Below, in pieces: positions 13,429 through 17,406 of a stretch of 17,406 bases of DNA. Within the stretch, counting starts at the first letter, position 1; the number at the start of each line of letters is the position of its first letter. Below the pieces are notes generated by a model. The model searched no databases and was not told the origin of the DNA. It was given only the letters and a program-made list of their open reading frames with translations. This DNA comes from Angelakisella sp. (GTDB lineage: Bacteria; Bacillota; Clostridia; Oscillospirales; Ruminococcaceae), in NCBI GenBank assembly GCA_013316495.1, contig WSMP01000011.1, positions 9,818 to 27,223 of the forward strand, written 5' to 3'. The position numbers and the translations under genes were made by a program.

Positions 13429-13457
13429 ATGATACAACAAAAGCCATGGGGATACAA
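13429..13457 (-). promoter_or_regulatory. Putative promoter of the phosphoribosyltransferase gene
   Basis: On the minus strand, TTGTAT (plus-strand 13452-13457), a 17-bp spacer and TATCAT (13429-13434), about 50 bp before the start codon. Both hexamers are imperfect, but the spacing is ideal and the region is locally AT-rich. Confidence 0.55.
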
Positions 13458-13483
13458 GCGGTTTTGGGGGATTTTCCGCAATT

Positions 13484-14371
13484 TCAGCCGGTTCGCCCCG
13501 AAGGACCCATCCGCCGGTAGGCCCTGGCCAGGCCAATGACCTGCTCCAGCTCCGGCAGGGGGTCCCGCTCCAGGTCCTCCAGGGTGAGGGGGCGCTTGAT
13601 GCCGGGGTCTCCGCAGGTGACGTACCGGCGGTGAAAGAAAAAGGTGAGGGTGTCCCCCTCAATGCCCAGGGCGAAGGGGGTGGGGGCAGTCCGGGCCAGC
13701 TCATCAATGCGCGCCACCACCGCTTCCGGCAGGGAAGGGCCGTCCTCCGGCCCGGCGCAGCTGTAGAAAAGCCCATCCAGGGCCTCCCGCTCCCAGACCA
13801 CCGCCCGCAGGCCCAGCTGCTCCAGGAACCAGTCCTGCAAAGCATCCGGGGCGGCCAGGGTCCGGGCGCTCATCCGCAGGCGCTTACCGGGGGAGCAGTC
13901 CAGCTTCACCCGCACCCAGCAGCCGGTGAGGAAGGGGGCGCGGCGGCCCTCCTCCCCGTTCTCCAGCTGGAAGCTCACGTCGGAAAGCTCCAGCTCCATC
14001 CGCTCCCTCTCCCCGGTGATGCGGTGATAGGTGAGGCAGCTTTTTGGTCTTATTGGCAGCAGGCGGCCGGCCAGCACCACCTCCCGGCCGATGCCATCCC
14101 GCCCCTGGTAGGCGGCTTTCTCCATGTGCTTTGCCATGGCCGCGGCGGCATTTCCTACCCGGAAGGCGGCGGCGTAGCCCTTGATGTCCGGCCGGGCCAG
14201 AAGGAAGTAATAGGCCAGCTCCAGCGCCAGCACTAGCAGAGCGGTGCCGGTGCGCCGGGTGAGGAGAAGAAGGAGAAGGAGCAGATTCATCAGCCCAAAA
14301 AGGGCATAGCCCCGCCAGGCGGCGCGGCGTTTCTGCTCCAGCTCCTTCAGGGTGGCGGCTGTATCGTTCAT
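13484..14371 (-). CDS. Hypothetical membrane-anchored protein (DUF3137-like layout)
   Basis: A 295-aa protein of unknown function. After a charged N-terminus (about residues 1-20) there are two transmembrane helices, GYALFGLMNLLLLLLLL (about 21-37) and GTALLVLALELAYYFLLA (about 42-59). A soluble domain of about 235 residues follows, with several strands (DVSFQLENGEEG, FLTGCWVRVKLDC, FALGIEGDTLTFFFHRRY). The layout of two N-terminal helices followed by a beta-rich cytoplasmic domain resembles DUF3137 proteins, but I cannot confirm this by motif. The ATG at 14371 follows AAAGGAG on the minus strand and lies 13 bp after the 132-aa membrane protein gene. The two are surely cotranscribed and perhaps form one membrane complex. 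Confidence 0.75.
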   Translation of the reverse strand: MNDTAATLKELEQKRRAAWRGYALFGLMNLLLLLLLLTRRTGTALLVLALELAYYFLLARPDIKGYAAAFRVGNAAAAMAKHMEKAAYQGRDGIGREVVLAGRLLPIRPKSCLTYHRITGERERMELELSDVSFQLENGEEGRRAPFLTGCWVRVKLDCSPGKRLRMSARTLAAPDALQDWFLEQLGLRAVVWEREALDGLFYSCAGPEDGPSLPEAVVARIDELARTAPTPFALGIEGDTLTFFFHRRYVTCGDPGIKRPLTLEDLERDPLPELEQVIGLARAYRRMGPSGRTG

Positions 14372-14384
14372 GGAAGCTCTCCTT

Positions 14385-14783
14385 TCAAAAACTGACCCCG
14401 CCGGTGAGGTTTAAAAAGCGCAGCAGCTGGTAGTTCCATTCCATCCAGAAATAGAGGGCGTTAACCCCGCCCAGGGCCAAAGTGACGCCCAGGTCCACCC
14501 AATCCCTGCGGCGGATGGCCCAAACCGCCAGCCCCAGGAAGATTAGGAGGCCCAGCACCCCTGTGCCGTTAAAGGGGGAAAGGTTTGGGAGGGGGCTGGC
14601 CACATAAAGGCTGTAGGTGTGAAACAGCCGCCCCAGCATCACCCCGGTGGAGCCGCTTCGCAGCAGCCAGGCCAGCAGGAACAAAATCCCCGGCAGCACC
14701 AGGGTGATATACAGCTGGTACTGCCAGCTTTTTTTAATCTCCAGGCGGTCCGCTTTTTCCCACAGCTGGTCCAGTTTGCTCAT
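14385..14783 (-). CDS. Hypothetical three-helix membrane protein
   Basis: A 132-aa protein of unknown function. A short amphipathic N-terminus (MSKLDQLWEKADRLEIKKSW) precedes a hydrophobic helix (YITLVLPGILFLLAWLL), then two more (VLGLLIFLGLAVWAI and LGVTLALGGVNALYFWM). The start at 14783 is chosen for its GGAGG site 8 nt upstream on the minus strand; the longer frame to 14870 overlaps the end of apbE and has no such site. It lies 25 bp downstream of apbE and 13 bp upstream of the 295-aa membrane protein gene. I recognise no family. Confidence 0.72.
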   Translation of the reverse strand: MSKLDQLWEKADRLEIKKSWQYQLYITLVLPGILFLLAWLLRSGSTGVMLGRLFHTYSLYVASPLPNLSPFNGTGVLGLLIFLGLAVWAIRRRDWVDLGVTLALGGVNALYFWMEWNYQLLRFLNLTGGVSF

Positions 14784-14808
14784 CGCAGAAGCCTCCGTTT
14801 TTGTAATT

Positions 14809-15954
14809 TCAGGCGCGGATAAAAAAATCCAAGAAACTCTTTTTGGGGATGGCGGAGGTGGCTCCCCCACGGTCCCGCATAATAGAAAGCATATTGCCGG
14901 TGTATTCCACCCTTCCGTCGGGGAAGACCCACAGGGCCATCACCCCCAGCTCCTCCGCCAGCTTCCGGCCCTCCTCGTACTCCATCACAAAGAGACAGGT
15001 GGAAAGGAAATCCGCCAGGCCGGAATCATCCGTGACGATGGAAAGGGCCCGGTAATGATTGGCGGGCTGGAGGGTCTGGGGATCGATGATGTGGTGGATG
15101 TACCGCTCCCCCACCATGTAGAACTGGCGGTAATCCCCGCTGGTGACCACGCACTGGTTCTTCACAAACAGAACGTCCAAAGACTGGCTTTGCGGGTCAT
15201 TGGGGTCGGCGAAGGGGTCCTGGATGCCGATGCCCCAGCTGTTTCGGACCCCATCCAGGGGAGGATCCCCGGTGACCACATTGCCCCCGGCGCTGATGGT
15301 GAAGGACTTGAAGCCGGCCTCGTAAATCTCATTGGCTACCATCTGGGCGGCGTAGCCCTTGGCGACCGCCCCCACATCCAGGGACATCCCTTCCTCCTCC
15401 AAAAAGACGGTGCCCGCTCCCCGGTCAATCACAACTTTATCCAGGCTGGTGTGCTGGCTGGCGGCCTCCAGTTCCTCCACCGTGGGACAGGCGTCCGGGG
15501 TTCCTTCCGCCAGAGCCATCCCGGCATACTTTTCCCGGTATTTCCGCCAAATCTCCAGGGGAGGCCCCATGGCGATGTTCACCCGGCCATCGGTCTTTTC
15601 ACACCAGTCCTTGGCAAAGGAGAGCATCTCCAGCAGCTCCGGAGCCACCTCCACCGGGGCCACCCCGGCGTTTTTGTTGATGGTGCAGATGTTGTTTACC
15701 CCAGCGTATTCGTAGAAGCGGTCGTAAAGCTGGCTAAGGTAGGCGAACCGCTGATGTATCGCCTCGGCATAGCCTACAAATTCCTCCTGGGTCTCGGTGT
15801 AGCCAATCACCTGGATGATGGTATCAAAGGTATCGTAGAATTCGGTGGAATACCGGGTGTAGCCGGTGTCCGGCTTTTTCCCGGCGCATCCCCCCAGAAG
15901 GCAGAGGCTAAGGAGGAGGCATAAGCCCTTGCAGAGGAACCATTTTAACTTCAT
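14809..15954 (-). CDS. apbE: FAD:protein FMN transferase (ApbE), lipoprotein
   Basis: A 381-aa enzyme that covalently attaches FMN, taken from FAD, to Thr/Ser of target proteins such as RnfG/RnfD, NqrB/C or other flavoproteins. The N-terminus is a lipoprotein signal with lipobox LGGC (Cys23), so it acts on the outer face of the membrane. Family motifs are intact: SLDVGAVAKGYAAQ (about residues 213-226), FTISAGGNVV, VTSGDYRQFY and HHIIDP. The ATG at 15954 has AGGAGG 8 nt upstream on the minus strand. The in-frame GTG at 15960 lies too close to that site. The gene starts 12 bp after recR ends. No target with the usual flavinylation sequence was found in this window; the two downstream membrane proteins are neighbours of unknown relation. 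Confidence 0.93.
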   Translation of the reverse strand: MKLKWFLCKGLCLLLSLCLLGGCAGKKPDTGYTRYSTEFYDTFDTIIQVIGYTETQEEFVGYAEAIHQRFAYLSQLYDRFYEYAGVNNICTINKNAGVAPVEVAPELLEMLSFAKDWCEKTDGRVNIAMGPPLEIWRKYREKYAGMALAEGTPDACPTVEELEAASQHTSLDKVVIDRGAGTVFLEEEGMSLDVGAVAKGYAAQMVANEIYEAGFKSFTISAGGNVVTGDPPLDGVRNSWGIGIQDPFADPNDPQSQSLDVLFVKNQCVVTSGDYRQFYMVGERYIHHIIDPQTLQPANHYRALSIVTDDSGLADFLSTCLFVMEYEEGRKLAEELGVMALWVFPDGRVEYTGNMLSIMRDRGGATSAIPKKSFLDFFIRA

Positions 15955-15966
15955 CGACACAGCCTC

Positions 15967-16563
15967 CTATAGCTCGCTGCGGCCGGCCAGGGCCCGGTAA
16001 AGGGTTACCTCGTCGGCGTATTCCAGGTTGCCCCCCACCGGGATGCCGTAGGCCAGGCGGGTCACCTTCACCCCCAGGGGCTTTAGGAGGCGGGCGATGT
16101 ACATGGCGGTGGCCTCCCCCTCCACAGTGGGGTTGGTAGCCATAATGACCTCGCCCACCTGCCCCTTGGCAACCCGCTCCAGCAGGCTCTTCACATTGAT
16201 TTGCTCCGGACCCACCCCATCCATAGGGCTGATGAGCCCGTGGAGGACATGGTACACCCCGTTGTATTCCTTGGTGCGCTCGAAGGCCAGCACATCCCTG
16301 GGGTCCTCCACCACACAGATAAGCCCCGCCTCCCGGCCCTTGGCGGAGCAGATGGGACAAAGCTCCCCGTCGGTGAGGTTGCCGCAGACAGGGCACTTTT
16401 TGATTTTGGTGCGGGCATCCAGAATTGCCTGGGAAAAATCCCTGGCCTTTTCCTCCGGCAGGTTCAGGATATGGAAGGCGAAGCGCTGGGCCGTCTTGCG
16501 TCCCACCCCTGGGAGCTTCGCAAATTCCTCAATGAGCTTTACAAGCGGCAGCGCGCCCTCCAT
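15967..16563 (-). CDS. recR: Recombination mediator protein RecR
   Basis: A 198-aa protein of the RecFOR pathway, which loads RecA at single-stranded gaps together with RecO. Visible in order: helix-hairpin-helix LPGVGRKTAQRFAFHIL (residues 17-33), a four-cysteine zinc finger CPVCGN to CPIC (about 57-72), a Toprim domain with ICVVEDPRDVLAFE (81-94) and LHGLISPMDGVGPEQI (about 107-122), and the C-terminal Walker-B-like stretch. The length is typical for the family (about 195-200 aa). The ATG at 16563 follows GGAGG on the minus strand. It lies 20 bp after the YbaB gene, in the conserved dnaX-ybaB-recR order. Confidence 0.97.
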   Translation of the reverse strand: MEGALPLVKLIEEFAKLPGVGRKTAQRFAFHILNLPEEKARDFSQAILDARTKIKKCPVCGNLTDGELCPICSAKGREAGLICVVEDPRDVLAFERTKEYNGVYHVLHGLISPMDGVGPEQINVKSLLERVAKGQVGEVIMATNPTVEGEATAMYIARLLKPLGVKVTRLAYGIPVGGNLEYADEVTLYRALAGRSEL

Positions 16564-16583
16564 GCCTCATTCCTCCTGTCCCA

Positions 16584-16934
16584 TTACATCAGTCCCGGAC
16601 CGCGCAGGCCCCCGGTGATGGCCCCCATCACCTGCTGGGAATCCGCCTCCACCGCCCGGATGGCCTCGTTTACCGCCCCGGCAATCATGTCCTCCAAAAT
16701 CTCCACATCCTCCGGGTCCACCACCTCCGGCTTCAGGGTGACCTTTACCACTTCCTTTTTGCCGTTCATGGTCACTGCAACCATGCCGCCCCCGGAGGTA
16801 GCTTCGTACTCCTTGGCGTTCAGCTCCTCCTGGGCCTTCTCCATGGCCTCCTGCATCTTTTGGGCCTGGCGAATCATCTGGTTCATGTTGGAGGGGGCGC
16901 CGCCCCCCATCCCCTGGGGAAGTCTTGCTTTCAT
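16584..16934 (-). CDS. YbaB/EbfC family nucleoid-associated protein
   Basis: A 116-aa DNA-binding protein that forms dimers and coats DNA. The family pattern is complete: an N-terminal helix MNQMIRQAQKMQEAMEKAQE (residues 17-36), the strand region EATSGGGMVAVTMNGKKEVV (about 44-63) and ADSQQVMGAITGGL near the end. A short Gly/Met-rich stretch (QGMGGGAPSN) precedes the first helix, as is common in Firmicutes homologues. The ATG at 16934 follows AAAGGAG on the minus strand. It lies between an unknown 119-aa gene and recR, as expected for the dnaX-ybaB-recR cluster. Confidence 0.95.
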   Translation of the reverse strand: MKARLPQGMGGGAPSNMNQMIRQAQKMQEAMEKAQEELNAKEYEATSGGGMVAVTMNGKKEVVKVTLKPEVVDPEDVEILEDMIAGAVNEAIRAVEADSQQVMGAITGGLRGPGLM

Positions 16935-16955
16935 ACCGTCATTCTCCTTTTGTTT

Positions 16956-17315
16956 TCATGATTCCAACCCCGCGCGCATCTGCGCGCAGATCTGTAAAAA
17001 CCGTTCTTTTTCTTTTTGATCCTCCGCAGAGAAGCACAGATCCACAAGCTCCGAAAACAGCTCCGGCTCCCGGCACAAAAACTGAGGTTCCCTCTGTGCC
17101 CCTTTTCGCCGGTAATAGCGGATGGCCCGCGCTACCACACCAGGCCGGTACAGGTTGATGCCCCAGGCCTCGGCCCAATTTTGCCGCAGGCGGAAGAAGG
17201 GCCCCTTGTTTTGGTAGACCAGCAGCTCCATCCCTTCCATCCCCTGGGAGATGGAGCAGGTGTAAAGCTCCCCCTCTACGGTAATCCTACGGCTTTTCAC
17301 CACAAATTTGGCCAT
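16956..17315 (-). CDS. Hypothetical 119-aa protein inserted in the dnaX-ybaB-recR cluster
   Basis: A soluble protein of 119 residues with no recognised family. It is basic in the middle (ARAIRYYRRKGAQRE) and ends in an amphipathic helical region (SAEDQKEKERFLQICAQM). A strand-rich first half (FVVKSRRITVEGELYTCS) is predicted. The start at 17315 follows GGGGGGAAGGCG on the minus strand, an unusual but usable purine-rich site. It lies 11 bp after the end of dnaX and 21 bp before ybaB, so it must be cotranscribed with both. A role in replication or recombination is suggested only by position. Confidence 0.75.
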   Translation of the reverse strand: MAKFVVKSRRITVEGELYTCSISQGMEGMELLVYQNKGPFFRLRQNWAEAWGINLYRPGVVARAIRYYRRKGAQREPQFLCREPELFSELVDLCFSAEDQKEKERFLQICAQMRAGLES

Positions 17316-17326
17316 CGCCTTCCCCC

Positions 17327-17406
17327 CTACTGGATATCCACCGGCACCCCGGCCTCCTTGGCCTTGCGGAGAATCTCCTCCACCGGGGCGGGGGGCTCCT
17401 CCCCCT
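17327..17406 (-). CDS. dnaX: C-terminal end of a protein, probably DNA polymerase III tau/gamma (DnaX)
   Basis: The last 25 or so codons of a minus-strand gene cut by the window edge. The end reads VEEILRKAKEAGVPVDIQ and stops with TAG at 17327-17329, preceded by a Glu/Pro-rich linker. This fits the short C-terminal helix of Firmicutes DnaX proteins. Together with the ybaB-recR neighbours it supports dnaX, the clamp-loader subunit. The visible part is too short to prove it. Confidence 0.6.
   Translation of the reverse strand, partial: GEEPPAPVEEILRKAKEAGVPVDIQ

Noticed and set aside
14647..15924. A 425-codon plus-strand frame opposite apbE
   Set aside because: It is an antisense shadow of a gene with intact ApbE motifs and a lipoprotein signal; there is no ribosome-binding site.
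1..17406. Mobile elements, CRISPR arrays, defence or toxin-antitoxin genes
   Set aside because: No transposase, integrase, spaced repeat array, nuclease/helicase defence domain or toxin-antitoxin pair could be recognised on either strand.

Overview
The window looks like chromosomal DNA of a GC-rich, endospore-forming Clostridium-class bacterium, probably of the Oscillospirales type. This is inferred from the high GC content, strong AGGAGG ribosome-binding sites on nearly every gene, short overlapping operons, the dnaX/ybaB/recR cluster, a PadR-DUF2812 pair, a YitT protein, and a collagen-like protein with promoter motifs of the sporulation sigma-K type. There is no sign of a phage, plasmid, insertion sequence, tRNA, rRNA or CRISPR array. 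It reads as ordinary genome backbone with some repeat-like intergenic elements.

Layout. Positions 1-1411 (+) carry the 3' part of an FAD/NAD(P)H disulfide-type oxidoreductase and a PPC/DUF296 DNA-binding-domain protein. Positions 1405-1767 hold a duplicated 26-bp palindromic element, a promoter, a small leader reading frame and a terminator inside that frame, all ahead of a YitT membrane protein (1768-2667, +). Positions 2644-4122 (-) hold a small YdeI-like protein and a Na+/Ca2+-type exchanger, separated by a bidirectional terminator and a polypurine/polypyrimidine hairpin. Positions 4359-6114 (+) are an apparently autoregulated PadR + DUF2812 operon with two near-identical operators 33 bp apart. 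A second copy of the hairpin element lies at about 6233-6281.

Positions 6326-10887 (-) hold a NagD-like HAD phosphatase, a lipoprotein coupled to cytidine deaminase (cdd), and a malic enzyme-fumarase operon able to link fumarate, malate and pyruvate. Positions 11057-12757 (+) hold a collagen-like protein and a DUF11-repeat protein. Neither has a signal peptide, and each is preceded by ACC-N16-CATAnnnTG, the pattern expected of sigma-K (late mother-cell) promoters. The best reading is a pair of spore-surface proteins. A bidirectional terminator separates them from a phosphoribosyltransferase (12835-13377, -).

Positions 13484-17406 (-) form a long, tightly packed cluster transcribed in this order: the end of dnaX, an unknown 119-aa protein, the YbaB nucleoid protein, recR, an ApbE flavin transferase lipoprotein, and two unknown membrane proteins.

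The most interesting candidates are the putative sigma-K-controlled surface pair, the leader reading frame with an embedded terminator upstream of yitT, and the two intergenic repeat types. No wholly new multi-gene system can be claimed from the sequence alone.
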